A stretch of 26,128 nucleotides of DNA from CAZUCD01 sp964618855 (lineage in GTDB: Bacteria > Sumerlaeota > Sumerlaeia > SLMS01 > JANRJK01), in NCBI GenBank assembly GCA_964618855.1, contig CAZUCD010000039.1, positions 1-26,128 on the forward strand, written 5' to 3'. Shown here piece after piece: positions 1-8,185 of the stretch. The position numbers and the translations under genes are program-made. The notes beneath the pieces were generated by a model, which searched no databases, was not told the origin of the DNA, and saw only the letters and a program-made list of their open reading frames with translations. Position 1 is the stretch's first letter, and each line of letters opens with the position of its first letter.

Positions 1-711
1 AGCGGACGCCGCCTTCTTTGCCGGGGTTGGCGAGCCCTTGGATGGGGCCGCCGCACTCTTCGCCGGCGCGGGCTTGGCCTTGGGCACTGGCTTGCGCGGG
101 CGGTGCGCCGCGCTGCCGTCGTGGTCCCCATCCTCGTCAAACTCGTCGTCGCTCCCGGCGGCCCGCGACGCCACCGACTCCAGTGGCCGCGGCTTGGGCG
201 CGGGGATGTCGATCCGGTCGCTCGGCGGGGTGAGCACGAAGTCGTGCTCCATCAGTCGGTCCACCGCGAGCTTGATCTCTCGGTAAACGCGCTTGTAGAC
301 CTCCAGGGTCGCACCCATGGGGTCCGTGACCTGATAGTTCTTCATGTCGGACTTCGCAAACTCCTTCAGGAGGAACGTGCGGTCCTTCGCCTCGTCGTCG
401 AGCCGCTTGGCGAACTGCACATGGAACGGCGTCATGCCGAGGACGACATCGGAGCGCCGGACGAGCTCCCGCGTGAGGGGCGCGCTCCGGTGCTTCATGA
501 TGTCGATGCCCTCCTTGTCCATCACCTGCCGCGCCTCGGGCGTCGGGACGAGGCCGGAAACGGTCATGACGCCCGCCGTGCGGACCTCGATGTGCGTGAT
601 GCCCTTCTCTTCAAGCTTCTTCTTCATGTACCCTTGGGCCATGGGACCCCGGCACGTGTCGCCCGTGCAGAGGAAAACGATGACCTTCTTGTCTCGCGGC
701 TTGGTGAGCAT
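1..711 (-). CDS. Low-molecular-weight protein phosphatase (arginine-phosphatase-like) with Lys/Ala/Pro tail, 3' end outside window
   Basis: The 237 codons seen (start ATG at 711, no stop before the window edge) encode a LMW-PTP fold. The P-loop is at residues 15-23 (CTGDTCRGP): nucleophile Cys15, Arg21 (CX5R). The Asp130-Pro131 general-acid motif sits in TDPMGATLEVY, as in the YwlE/arsenate-reductase-like group. Thr19 is the residue type that family knowledge links to phosphoarginine rather than phosphotyrosine specificity. Two oddities: the usual P-loop Asn is Asp18, and the Ser after the catalytic Arg is Gly22. After about residue 165 an extra, low-complexity tail begins: first acidic (DDEFDEDGD near 188-196), then Lys/Ala/Pro-rich, like a histone H1 tail. 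The frame is open only back to 786 and ATG 711 is the first ATG, with AGGAT about 10 nt upstream. The fold call is firm. The substrate is inferred and the tail's role unknown. Confidence 0.85.
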   Translation of the reverse strand, partial: MLTKPRDKKVIVFLCTGDTCRGPMAQGYMKKKLEEKGITHIEVRTAGVMTVSGLVPTPEARQVMDKEGIDIMKHRSAPLTRELVRRSDVVLGMTPFHVQFAKRLDDEAKDRTFLLKEFAKSDMKNYQVTDPMGATLEVYKRVYREIKLAVDRLMEHDFVLTPPSDRIDIPAPKPRPLESVASRAAGSDDEFDEDGDHDGSAAHRPRKPVPKAKPAPAKSAAAPSKGSPTPAKKAASA

Positions 712-1204
712 CTTGTTCTGGGGATCCTTGCTGGTCCGGACGCATCCCGCCCGGGCGTCGTGCGCGTCGCCTGCGCTCAGCCGTTCTCACGGGGGCGCTG
801 GGGACGGAGCACGCAACCTTGGAGTATACCCAAAAATAGCCTTGCGAATGCAAGGACCATTTCGCGGGCGGGCGATTCCGCAGATGCGCGAAGTGCAGGG
901 GCATACGGGTGGAAAGCCGGGCCCCGGGTCGCAGCCCCGGGCGGGTCCGAGCCCGCTGCACGGACCGGCCACGGGATGGCGGGCCATCGGCCGCGACGCG
1001 CCCGCGCCGACGGCAATTGCGTGCACAGGAAGGACCGCACGCGATTGAGACGCCCCGGCGCAAACAACGCACGATTTTTTTCTTGATGTTGTGGGCCCGC
1101 GCGGCGCGCGCTCGCCGAAAGCCCCGACAACACGCTCGCCCGCCCGCCGATTGGGCACGAGCGACCGTCGCACGGGCCCATTCCCGCTCCCGAGGAGTCT
1201 CGCC
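712..1204. other. 493-bp divergent intergenic region
   Basis: This separates the minus-strand phosphatase from the plus-strand LysM gene and must hold both promoters. I see no convincing gene in it: open frames on both strands are antisense or GC-driven and have no recognisable motif. A minus-strand promoter candidate lies at 823-853. A short T-run at about 1074-1082 has no GC-rich hairpin in front of it. No plus-strand promoter was clear. Confidence 0.5.
823..853 (-). promoter_or_regulatory. Possible promoter for the phosphatase gene
   Basis: On the minus strand a TATACT box (823-828) is preceded by TTGCAT (848-853) with a 19-nt spacer. The -10 match is good, but the spacer is longer than the usual 16-18, so this is only a candidate. 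It would give a leader of about 105 nt to ATG 711. Confidence 0.3.
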
Positions 1205-1936
1205 ATGCGCGCCCGCGCGTTCGTTCTCGCTCCAGTCACCGTCGTCACGGCAATGGCCTTCATGGCCTGCACCGCAAAGCCGGAAAACTCCCCCGTCATC
1301 CGCAAGAAGTTCGCCGAGGTGGACACCATGAACCAAAAGGTGTCCGAGATGCGGACGACCCTCGATTCGGTCTCCGCGGACCTCCGCATCCTCAACGAGC
1401 AGATCGCCGAAGTCCGCGCCCTAAACCCGGACACGGCGAACGGTACGGACATCGTGAAGCGCATCGAGGCGCTCGAGTCGCGCATGACCACCGGCGCCCA
1501 GCCCACCCTTGCGACCAACCCGGCCCCGGGCGCATCGACCAAGCCGAACACGACCGCCAACGGCCCGACTTCGCTCGCCTCCTCAACCACCGCCGAACCC
1601 TCGACCCTGAACGCGAAACTCGCCGTCCCCGCCGAACCCGCCGTGAAGAAGGTCTCCAACGACATCGTCGCGGCCGCTCCCTCCAAGGAGAAGGCGGCCC
1701 CCGCCAAGGCCACCACGAAGCCCGCGGAAAAGCCCGCCAAGGCCTCCGCAGATTCCGTCAAGAAGGCGGTCACGAAGGCCGCGGGCCGCTACTACCGCGT
1801 CCAGCCAGGGGACACCGTCGAGACGATCGCCGCCAAGAACGGCATCTCCGTCGATTCCATCCGCAAGGCGAACAAGCTCCCGGCCGGATCGAAGGTCCCC
1901 GCGGGACAAAACCTCTACCTTCCCGGCAAGGTCTGA
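1205..1936 (+). CDS. Coiled-coil LysM-domain lipoprotein
   Basis: This is a 243-residue exported protein. The N-terminus has Arg residues then a hydrophobic stretch ending FMAC at Cys22, a weak lipobox, so outer- or inner-membrane lipoprotein is likely but not certain. Residues about 30-95 are heptad-like (VDTMNQKVSEMRTTL onward) and should form a coiled coil. Residues about 100-190 are a Pro/Ala/Thr/Lys-rich linker. The C-terminus (about 196-241, starting YYRVQPGDT and ending NLYLPGK) is one complete LysM domain, which binds peptidoglycan or chitin-type glycans in this family. Start ATG 1205 has GAGGAG about 8 nt upstream; the longer open frame begins without an RBS. It is monocistronic, closed by the terminator at 1963. 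A cell-wall-tethering or envelope-spacer role is inference. Confidence 0.85.
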   Translation: MRARAFVLAPVTVVTAMAFMACTAKPENSPVIRKKFAEVDTMNQKVSEMRTTLDSVSADLRILNEQIAEVRALNPDTANGTDIVKRIEALESRMTTGAQPTLATNPAPGASTKPNTTANGPTSLASSTTAEPSTLNAKLAVPAEPAVKKVSNDIVAAAPSKEKAAPAKATTKPAEKPAKASADSVKKAVTKAAGRYYRVQPGDTVETIAAKNGISVDSIRKANKLPAGSKVPAGQNLYLPGKV

Positions 1937-1962
1937 ACAAGCCCGCGCCCGACGCAGGACGT

Positions 1963-1997
1963 GCCGCCCCGGTCGCAAGCCGGGGCGGCTTTCCTTT
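1963..1997 (+). terminator. Rho-independent terminator after the LysM gene
   Basis: A perfect 10-bp stem GCCGCCCCGG/CCGGGGCGGC (1963-1972 with 1980-1989) has a 7-nt loop. It is followed by TTTCCTTT, 26 nt after the LysM stop codon. Confidence 0.85.
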
Positions 1998-2123
1998 GAA
2001 GGGGCACCACAGAGCGTTTGCGCACCCTCCTGCGCAGGGATTCGATGCGTGGGCCACGGCGCGTCCTCGGCCCGGCCGGGTCGGCCGGTTGCGAATCCGC
2101 ACCACCAGGAGTCCCCTCCCGAA

Positions 2124-3350
2124 TTGAAGTTTCTCTTCGCCATGCTGGGTGCGCGCCTGCACTACCTGACTCCCCGCACTATCGAGGAGGCTGGGATGCT
2201 CGAGGTGTTCCACACGGACCTGTGCGCCGTGAAGGGCACGGGGCGGGCCGCCGCAGCACTCCTGCCGGAGGGCCGCGGCCCGAGGGGGCTTCGCCGCCTC
2301 ATGGGGAGGGTGCCACGCGGGATACCGACCGCGAAGATCGTCACCCATGAGGACATTGGCTGGCGCTATGCCCTGCGCCGCACACGCCCGATGACCGCGC
2401 GGCAGGCGGCGGACCTCCACCTGTGGGCGGGGAGGGAGTTCTGCCGGCGCGTCCTCGCCTCGGGCTTCGGGAAGGCGGACACGGTCTACGTTTTCAACAC
2501 CGCGGCACTGGAGCTGTCGCAGGCCGCGCGCCGCTTGGGCCTGCGCGTGGTCCATGAACAGACCATCCCGCCGAAGAAGGTCGAGGTCGAGCTGCTCGCG
2601 GAGGAGCATCGCCGGTTCCCCGGCGTGGCGACTGCCCGGCAGGACGACGCCGCGTGGGAGGAGACGATCGATCGAGAGATCGAGGAGTTGCGCCTCGCCG
2701 ACCTCGTCGTCTGCGGCAGCGAGTTCACCCGACAGGGCATTGCTGCCTTTGGCGTCGATCCCGCGCGCGTCGCACCCATCCCGAACGCCGCTGACTTCCC
2801 CCCGCTGGATTCCGACCCGAGGGGCGACCGAGAACCGGGTCCTCTGCGGATTCTCTTCGTCGGTGAAGTCGGGCTCCGCAAGGGGGCGCATTACCTCGCC
2901 GAGGCCCTCCGCGAGTTCGCTCCGTCCGAAGTGGCCGGCCGGCTCGTGGGCACCGTGTCGCTATCCCGGGAGTACCGCGAGGCTCTCCCCCCCAACGTGG
3001 AGTTGACCGGCCCCATTCCTCGGTCCGAGATGCGCGCGCAGTTCGACTGGGCCGATGTCTTCTGTCTCCCCTCGCTCTGCGAGGGTTCCCCCATAGCGAT
3101 CTGCGAGGCGCTGGCGCGCGGGCTCCCTGTCATAACCACCCCGCACGCGGACAGCCTCATCCGTGATGGACACAACGGGCGCGTCGTGCCGATCCGCGAC
3201 GCCCCTGCGATCGCCGAGGCGATCCGATCCCTAACGGAGCCGTCCGTCCGCCGTGAACTGGGGATGCGCAGTTCGCGTGAAACCCCACCCCCCGAGTCCT
3301 TCGAAGCCTACCGCGCCCCCCTGCTCCACGCCCTCCGCGCGCTCGGGTGA
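2124..3350 (+). CDS. GT4-family (group 1) glycosyltransferase
   Basis: This is a 408-residue GT-B enzyme that would transfer a sugar from a nucleotide-sugar donor, most likely to a surface polysaccharide or glycolipid. The C-terminal donor-binding domain is clear: FVGEVGLRKG (245-254, family phosphate-binding Arg/Lys), then DVFCLPSLCEGSPIAICEAL (311-330) with the EX7E pair Glu320/Glu328, and RGLPVITT. The N-terminal domain (about 1-225) is less conserved. I chose TTG 2124 because it gives MKFLFAMLGARLHY, which matches from memory how related proteins begin, and AGGAG lies 12 nt upstream. ATG 2142 and an in-frame ATG 2049 are alternatives; the 2049 start would overlap sequence just after the terminator. 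No other polysaccharide genes flank it, so the acceptor cannot be named. Confidence 0.88.
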   Translation: MKFLFAMLGARLHYLTPRTIEEAGMLEVFHTDLCAVKGTGRAAAALLPEGRGPRGLRRLMGRVPRGIPTAKIVTHEDIGWRYALRRTRPMTARQAADLHLWAGREFCRRVLASGFGKADTVYVFNTAALELSQAARRLGLRVVHEQTIPPKKVEVELLAEEHRRFPGVATARQDDAAWEETIDREIEELRLADLVVCGSEFTRQGIAAFGVDPARVAPIPNAADFPPLDSDPRGDREPGPLRILFVGEVGLRKGAHYLAEALREFAPSEVAGRLVGTVSLSREYREALPPNVELTGPIPRSEMRAQFDWADVFCLPSLCEGSPIAICEALARGLPVITTPHADSLIRDGHNGRVVPIRDAPAIAEAIRSLTEPSVRRELGMRSSRETPPPESFEAYRAPLLHALRALG

Positions 3351-3625
3351 ACGAGCGCCTCCGCTGGCCGGCAGAGAGATAGCCCCGACGCAAGGGCGCG
3401 AAGCCGCGAGGCCGCATGGATCGGCCTCTGAACGACGCCCCAGTCTCTCCTCGGCGCTTCCGCGGCCCCGTGTCCTCGCGCCAGGTCACTCCGACCTGAG
3501 CGCGCGTGCCCCGCCCCCCCGCGCCCATGCTCCCCGAAATCCCCTTGGCGAGGGGAACCCCGTCGTCGATGATCCTGCGGCGCGACCCCGCCGCCTGCAG
3601 TGTGCCCACGGAGCAGGACACCAAG

Positions 3626-4654
3626 ATGACCGAGATTTCCCTGATTCTAGTCCTTGTCCTGTGCGGGATCGTCGGTGCCGTGCTGGCTTGGGGGATGAGG
3701 ACCGCCGGGGATCCCTCGCCGCGAGCATCCGCTCCCCGGGCTGCCGGCTCCGGCCACGAGCCATTCAATGCCCCATTACCATCGATCTACCTCAGGCATC
3801 GGACCATGCTCATGCGCTCATGGGATGCCGACCTGCCCGACCTTCAGGTGATCGCATGGGAGTCCGAGGACTCCTCCCCCTCCGTGGTCTACTACTCCTC
3901 GCAGTTGTTCATGCAGTTGCCCGAGGACCGCGACCTGATCCTGGCCGCCGTGGAGCGCGCGATCCTCTCCCGCGCGCTCGCGCTGGACGACACGGTGCGG
4001 CCGCTCGAGCGCCTGCGCGGGGCATGGCACTTCTTCCACCTGCCCGCGATGGAGCAGACCCTGATCATCGAGTCGGCGGCGGACGCCGAGGGCTGCCTGC
4101 GCCATAGGACGATGCTCCTTTCGCCGGGCGGCGCCCTCGAGGAACTCCCCGCGCGCAGCGCATCCTCGCTGCTCCGGGCCTTCACGCCAATTCACCTCGC
4201 CTATCGCAATGCGCTCGGCACCTGGCTGGAGAAGCATGAACCGGAGTCGGCACGCCGGCTGTTCCGCAGCGTGCTCGAGGCCGACCCGGCAATGGGCGGG
4301 GCCCACGCGTGGCTCGCCATGGTCGCGCTTCGCGGCGAGGACGACCCGGCGCAGGCGCGCCGCCACCTGGCCTTCGCGGAGGAACTCGCCCCAAGCCTTC
4401 CCGGCACGCGCCTGGCCGCGGCGGAGCTCAGGCCGCGCAGGGATGCCGACCGCAACGCTCTGCCGCTCCTGTTCGAGGGGGAGACGCTCTCGGCCGAGGG
4501 CATGTGCCTCCTCGCGCAGTCGTTCCTCGCACTCGACCAGCCCGCCGTCGCACGCCACCTTTGTTCCGAAGTCCTCGGCAGGGAACCCGGGCATCGCGAC
4601 GCCCGCGTCCTCCTCGAGGAAATCGGCGAGCGCGAGTGGAGGACGGAAGCCTGA
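3626..4654 (+). CDS. Membrane-anchored TPR-like protein of unknown function
   Basis: This is a 342-residue protein with an N-terminal transmembrane anchor (about 4-23, ISLILVLVLCGIVGAVLAWG), then a low-complexity linker (about 28-50) and a soluble domain. The C-terminal 140 residues look like degenerate tetratricopeptide helices (YRNALGTWLEKHEPESARRLF, HAWLAMVALRGEDDPAQARRHL, LLAQSFLALDQPAVARHLC). The middle (about 55-195) matches no family I recognise. ATG 3626 was chosen over the longer frame because AGGA lies 7 nt upstream and the TM anchor follows at once. The 275 bp before it show nothing distinct. It overlaps the ABC permease gene by 19 bp, so the two are translationally linked. A scaffold role for the permease or another envelope complex is inference. 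Confidence 0.75.
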   Translation: MTEISLILVLVLCGIVGAVLAWGMRTAGDPSPRASAPRAAGSGHEPFNAPLPSIYLRHRTMLMRSWDADLPDLQVIAWESEDSSPSVVYYSSQLFMQLPEDRDLILAAVERAILSRALALDDTVRPLERLRGAWHFFHLPAMEQTLIIESAADAEGCLRHRTMLLSPGGALEELPARSASSLLRAFTPIHLAYRNALGTWLEKHEPESARRLFRSVLEADPAMGGAHAWLAMVALRGEDDPAQARRHLAFAEELAPSLPGTRLAAAELRPRRDADRNALPLLFEGETLSAEGMCLLAQSFLALDQPAVARHLCSEVLGREPGHRDARVLLEEIGEREWRTEA

Positions 4655-5607
4655 GCACCGCCGCCCCCGCCGCCATCGCCGCCGAATCCCCCCAGAGTTC
4701 GGACTGGCGCACCCATTACCCCGCTGCCGCCCGCTTCCTGAGGAGCTGGACCGGGATCTTCGGCCTCGCCGTCATCCTGATCCTGCTCTTTTCCGCGACC
4801 CTCGGGCCGCACCTGTGGCGCCACAACTACTACGAGAAACTGGGCCGCGACTATGTGGGCTCCCCGCAGGCCCCGTCGATCCAGCACCCGTTCGGCACCG
4901 ACTACCAGGGCCGCGACCAGTTCGCGCGCGTCCTCATGGGAACGCGCATCAGCATCGCCGTAGGACTCGTGAGCTGCTTCATCAACCTGATCGTTGGCGT
5001 GGGCATCGGCGTTGCCGCGGGATGGTTCGGCGGGAGGATCGACTCCATGCTCATGAGGGGGGTGGACATCCTTTACAGCATCCCGCTGCTGCTTGTGGTG
5101 ATCCTGCTGCAGGTGTTCGTGAAACCCCAGCTCATCGCGGTCTTCGGGGATTCCGTGGAGACTCCGCTCCTGGTTTCGCCCGACCTGGTGAGCATCTACA
5201 TAGCGCTGGGACTCACGAACTGGCTGCTGATGGCCCGGCTAGCGCGCGCGGAAGTCATCTCGCAGTCGGCGCGCGACTACGTGCTTGCCGCTCGCTCGCT
5301 CGGCGTCCCTGCGCACCGGATCCTCTTCCACCACATACTGCCCAACTGCCTCGGGCCGCTGGGCGTCGCCGCGACCCTTTCGATCCCCGAGGCGATCTTC
5401 ATCGAGAGCTTCCTCGCCTTCGTGGGCCTCGGGGTCAGCGCCCCCGCATCCAGCCTCGGCTCGCTCGCGAGCGACTCCCTTGGGAGCCTCCGCTCCGCCC
5501 CGTGGCTCCTCATCTTCCCGGCGCTGGTCATCAGCATCACCATGCTCGCATTCAACCTCTTCGGCGACGGCCTGCAGGACGCCATGGACCCGAAGACGAA
5601 ACGGTAG
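4636..5607 (+). CDS. DppC/OppC-type ABC transporter permease
   Basis: This is a 323-residue inner-membrane permease of the peptide/nickel (BPD) class. Residues 85-108 carry the hallmark HPFGTDYQGRDQFARVL followed by GTRISIAVG. The EAA loop that docks the ATPase is at about 213-237 (RDYVLAARSLGVP..RILFHHILPN). Hydrophobic segments lie near 40-56, 105-130, 145-165, 185-200, 250-268 and 290-310. The GTG start at 4636 is the best candidate; it overlaps the upstream gene by 19 bp with GAGGAAAT about 13 nt upstream. The usual partners (DppB permease, DppD/F ATPases, binding protein) are absent on both sides. Either the importer is split across the chromosome or the upstream TPR protein has displaced its neighbours. 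The substrate is unknown. Confidence 0.9.
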   Translation: MEDGSLSTAAPAAIAAESPQSSDWRTHYPAAARFLRSWTGIFGLAVILILLFSATLGPHLWRHNYYEKLGRDYVGSPQAPSIQHPFGTDYQGRDQFARVLMGTRISIAVGLVSCFINLIVGVGIGVAAGWFGGRIDSMLMRGVDILYSIPLLLVVILLQVFVKPQLIAVFGDSVETPLLVSPDLVSIYIALGLTNWLLMARLARAEVISQSARDYVLAARSLGVPAHRILFHHILPNCLGPLGVAATLSIPEAIFIESFLAFVGLGVSAPASSLGSLASDSLGSLRSAPWLLIFPALVISITMLAFNLFGDGLQDAMDPKTKR

Positions 5608-5611
5608 GAGG
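5606..5611 (+). promoter_or_regulatory. Ribosome binding site that sets the start of the next gene
   Basis: AGGAGG directly overlaps a GTG at 5611, which therefore cannot be the start. It lies 5 nt before a second in-frame GTG at 5617. It also overlaps the permease stop codon, so the two genes are translationally coupled. Confidence 0.75.
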
Positions 5612-5616
5612 TGCGC

Positions 5617-7416
5617 GTGCGACTCCCTGGGCTCCACTGCTGGCTTGTGGCGGCGCTCGCCGTCCCGGCCCTCCCGTCCCGGGTCCTCGCGCAGATACCC
5701 GAGGACATCCTCAACCGCGACAACGCGCCGCGCGATAACCCGCACCGCTTCGACGGCTCCGTCATGTCCGAGGACGGCCCCGCCACAAACGTCGAGGTAC
5801 TCCTGGAGATCACCGACATGCGCATCCGCCGTCAGGTCGGATTCGAGCGCACCCGGACCGACGCCAACGGCGAGTTCTCCTTCGACCTGTCCCGCTACGA
5901 AACCCAGGAACTCGGCCTCCAGTTCAACACCGTCTCGCCGCGCTTCATCGAGACGATGAAGATCATGCGCGTGCGGTGGGAGGAACTCCCCGGTCGCGTG
6001 GACCTCGAGGTGGAACCCGGCATCGTCGCCACCGGCCGCGTCGTGGATTGGTTCGGGAACCCCATAAAGGGCGCCAAGCTCGAGGCCCCGCGCGTCCGGC
6101 AGGCCACCACCAACGAGAAGGGGGAATTCGAGGTCTTCGGCCTCCCCCCAAATGCCCCGACCCAGTTGCGCACCTATGCGCCTGGCTACTCCGACGGATT
6201 CCTGAACGTCCAGCCTATGGGGGAGGAGAAGCTCATCGAGGGACTGGAGGTCACGCTCTCGAAGGCGGCGCCCCTCACTGGCCGCATCATTGATCCCCTC
6301 GGCAAGCCCGTGCGCGGCAGGCTCTACTTCAGGACGGATGAAGCGGGCCGCAGCGCCGACATCGACGAAAACGGCGAGTTCTCCATCGAAGGCGTCCCCA
6401 TCGAGACCGAGATGGCGCTGATCGAATACGTCTCGGAGAAGTGGTTGCCGCTTTCGCACAGGCTGACAACCGAGGAACTCCTCTCCCGCCGGGTGCAGGT
6501 GCAGCTCGAACGGGGCGTGCGCCTCGGGGGAAAACTCACCTCCGCGGAGGGCCAGCCCGCTGCCGGCGCCCAGGTGATCTTCCTCGACCCGCAAAAACCC
6601 GCACAGACCCTCGCCTCCGCCATAGCCGACGCCGAGGGAAGGTACGTCATCCCCCCCCGCCCGACGTCCGAGCGCCTGCTTGCCGTGGCCCTGCCGCCGG
6701 CAAACGAGCCCATGCGCGCCATGGGCGAACTCGAGTTCCTCCGCGAGGGCGCACCGGGCACCTGGCAGGCAGAGGTCGCCCCGTGGCCGAAGGGCTACTC
6801 CTCCGCCATCGAGGTCACCTTGAACGGCGCCGACCTCACCATGCGCCGCCGCGATTCGGGCAAGGGCGGGCTCCCAGGCGATGTGATCTACAAGGGCAAG
6901 CTCGACCCCGAGAAGCTGGAGGTGACCGGGACCCTCGAAGTCCCCACGACCGGCGCCAAGGGGACATTCCGCGCCAAGAAGTACGAGTCCTCGGACAAGT
7001 CGATGCGGGGCACCTGGGACCTGCGCGAGGAAGTGACGGCCGGGGCAACCAACCTGGGCCCCTCGAAGGTGGAGGTCTCCACCGGGCTCCTGCCGGGTAT
7101 CCGCCGAGTCGAACTCAAGCTGTCCCCCGGGCGAGTCCTGAGCGGGCGTGCGATGCGCGACGCCTCGACACCGTTCACCCGGGGGCGCGTCATGCTGGCC
7201 GACTGGGATGGACTGAGCTTGTACCGTCGCGAAGCGCCCGTCCGTGCCGGTGGAGAGTTCGAACTGGACGGACTCCCGGAAGGCATGGTTCGCATCTACC
7301 TCGTGGACGACGAGGGGGAGAACATCTCACCGCCGACCTGGGCCATCACAGGGTCAGAGGACTTCGTCATCCACTTGGTTCCGCCAATAGATCCCCCGAT
7401 GGACGAAATCGAATGA
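5617..7416 (+). CDS. Large secreted protein with carboxypeptidase-regulatory-like repeats
   Basis: This is a 599-residue protein with a Sec signal peptide (about 1-25, hydrophobic LVAALAVPAL, cleavage after SRVLA). The rest is mainly beta-sandwich modules of the CarboxypepD_reg/transthyretin-like type. Repeats recognisable by the pattern G-x-V/I-x-D-x-x-G-x-P-x-x-G...T-x-x-x-G-x-F/Y begin with TGRVVDWFGNPIKGAKL, TGRIIDPLGKPVRGRLYF, GGKLTSAEGQPAAGAQVIF and SGRAMRDASTPFTRGRVML. A stretch around 390-480 (GDVIYKGKLDPEKLEVTGTL) resembles a different beta domain. Such modules usually mediate surface binding or stalk formation rather than catalysis. It follows the ABC permease by 9 bp and ends before the terminator at 7478. 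The architecture recalls the minus-strand protein at 16713-18683. No catalytic site was seen. Confidence 0.8.
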   Translation: MRLPGLHCWLVAALAVPALPSRVLAQIPEDILNRDNAPRDNPHRFDGSVMSEDGPATNVEVLLEITDMRIRRQVGFERTRTDANGEFSFDLSRYETQELGLQFNTVSPRFIETMKIMRVRWEELPGRVDLEVEPGIVATGRVVDWFGNPIKGAKLEAPRVRQATTNEKGEFEVFGLPPNAPTQLRTYAPGYSDGFLNVQPMGEEKLIEGLEVTLSKAAPLTGRIIDPLGKPVRGRLYFRTDEAGRSADIDENGEFSIEGVPIETEMALIEYVSEKWLPLSHRLTTEELLSRRVQVQLERGVRLGGKLTSAEGQPAAGAQVIFLDPQKPAQTLASAIADAEGRYVIPPRPTSERLLAVALPPANEPMRAMGELEFLREGAPGTWQAEVAPWPKGYSSAIEVTLNGADLTMRRRDSGKGGLPGDVIYKGKLDPEKLEVTGTLEVPTTGAKGTFRAKKYESSDKSMRGTWDLREEVTAGATNLGPSKVEVSTGLLPGIRRVELKLSPGRVLSGRAMRDASTPFTRGRVMLADWDGLSLYRREAPVRAGGEFELDGLPEGMVRIYLVDDEGENISPPTWAITGSEDFVIHLVPPIDPPMDEIE

Positions 7417-7477
7417 GGTCAATTGGCCCGCGGATTGCATAGACACAGGCTGAGGCGCTACCTCTGAGCAGCGTTGG

Positions 7478-7520
7478 GAGCCCCCGAATCGCGCGCATCG
7501 GTTCGGGGGCTCTTCCTTTT
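7478..7520 (+). terminator. Rho-independent terminator of the 3.6-7.4 kb cluster
   Basis: A perfect 11-bp stem GAGCCCCCGAA/TTCGGGGGCTC (7478-7488 with 7502-7512) is followed by TTCCTTTT. There is no T-tract on the minus-strand side, so it acts in the plus direction. Confidence 0.85.
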
Positions 7521-7619
7521 CACCCCAAAACCTTCGAAAAATCAAGGATCTGTGCAGTCGCTGCCTCGAGAGTGGGAGCTGCGCGTTCCCCGCGACCTTG
7601 ATTTCTCGGGCCGGGACGC

Positions 7620-7637
7620 TGGGCAATCGACTGCCCA
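7620..7637. repeat. Inverted repeat in the convergent intergenic gap
   Basis: TGGGCA-ATCGAC-TGCCCA (6-bp arms, 6-nt spacer) lies in the 186-bp gap between the plus-strand terminator and the end of the GNAT gene. It could be a weak 3' hairpin for the GNAT transcript, but no T-tract follows on the minus strand. Confidence 0.35.
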
Positions 7638-7698
7638 CGTGGTGCCGCAGGAATGCGACACGCCCACCGGCCGAACCCAGCCACCGATGCAGGATGAC

Positions 7699-8100
7699 TC
7701 AGCGCTTGCGTTGAAGCATCCAGCCGTTCGGGACGTGCTCAAATCCGAGTTTCGGGTAGTACTCAGCCGCCTCCGGGGCCGCGAGAAGCAGCACCATCAC
7801 CCGATCATCGAGGCGGGCGCGCAGCATCTCCACCAAGTGGCGCCCGATGCCCTGCTTTTGGAACTCCAGATCCACCGCCAGGTCGGAGAGGTAGCAGCAG
7901 TAGCTCCAGTCCGTCAGAGCCCGCGCCACGCCGATGAGGCGCGCGCCGACGCGCGCGGTCAGCAGCAGGTCCGCGTTCTCGATCATCTCGCCCATGCGGG
8001 CGAGGTCATCCACGGGCCGCCTGATCCCGGAACGGCGGAATACATCCGCCAACTCGGTCGCGGTCGGCCGGTCATCGACATCATAGGTGATGCGGTTCAT
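7699..8100 (-). CDS. GNAT-family N-acetyltransferase
   Basis: This is a 133-residue single-domain GNAT. Motif A, which binds the acetyl-CoA pyrophosphate, is at about 89-99 (LEFQKQGIGRHL, pattern QxxGxG). The preceding beta strand YLSDLAVDLEFQ and the late YYPKLGF (the family's motif B tyrosine/glycine turn) are also typical. ATG 8100 was preferred over the longer frame (8136) because GGAG lies about 10 nt upstream. The gene follows the radical SAM gene on the same strand after 85 bp and may be co-transcribed. The acyl acceptor cannot be inferred. Confidence 0.9.
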   Translation of the reverse strand: MNRITYDVDDRPTATELADVFRRSGIRRPVDDLARMGEMIENADLLLTARVGARLIGVARALTDWSYCCYLSDLAVDLEFQKQGIGRHLVEMLRARLDDRVMVLLLAAPEAAEYYPKLGFEHVPNGWMLQRKR

Positions 8101-8137
8101 GGGTCCCTGCTCCGGGGAACACCGTCTCAACGACATT

Positions 8138-8159
8138 CCCGGCAGGAGCGCAGGCCGGG
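8138..8159. repeat. Hairpin between the radical SAM and GNAT genes
   Basis: CCCGGC and GCCGGG are perfect 6-bp arms with a 10-nt loop. No T-tract follows on either strand, so it is not a clear terminator; it may shape the intergenic mRNA. Confidence 0.35.
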
Positions 8160-8185
8160 GTCATTCAAAAACTGAACCGTGCGGA

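Noticed and set aside
1074..1086. T-rich run as a terminator
   Set aside because: No GC-rich hairpin precedes it on either strand and no gene ends there.
4309..4635. Upstream extension of the ABC permease frame
   Set aside because: The open frame continues into the TPR-like gene, but the translation there is Arg/Pro/Gly-rich noise; a fused or frameshifted gene is not needed to explain it.
5239..6594. 451-codon open frame on the minus strand
   Set aside because: It is antisense to the permease and the carboxypeptidase-regulatory-like protein, spans two real genes, and its translation has no recognisable fold.
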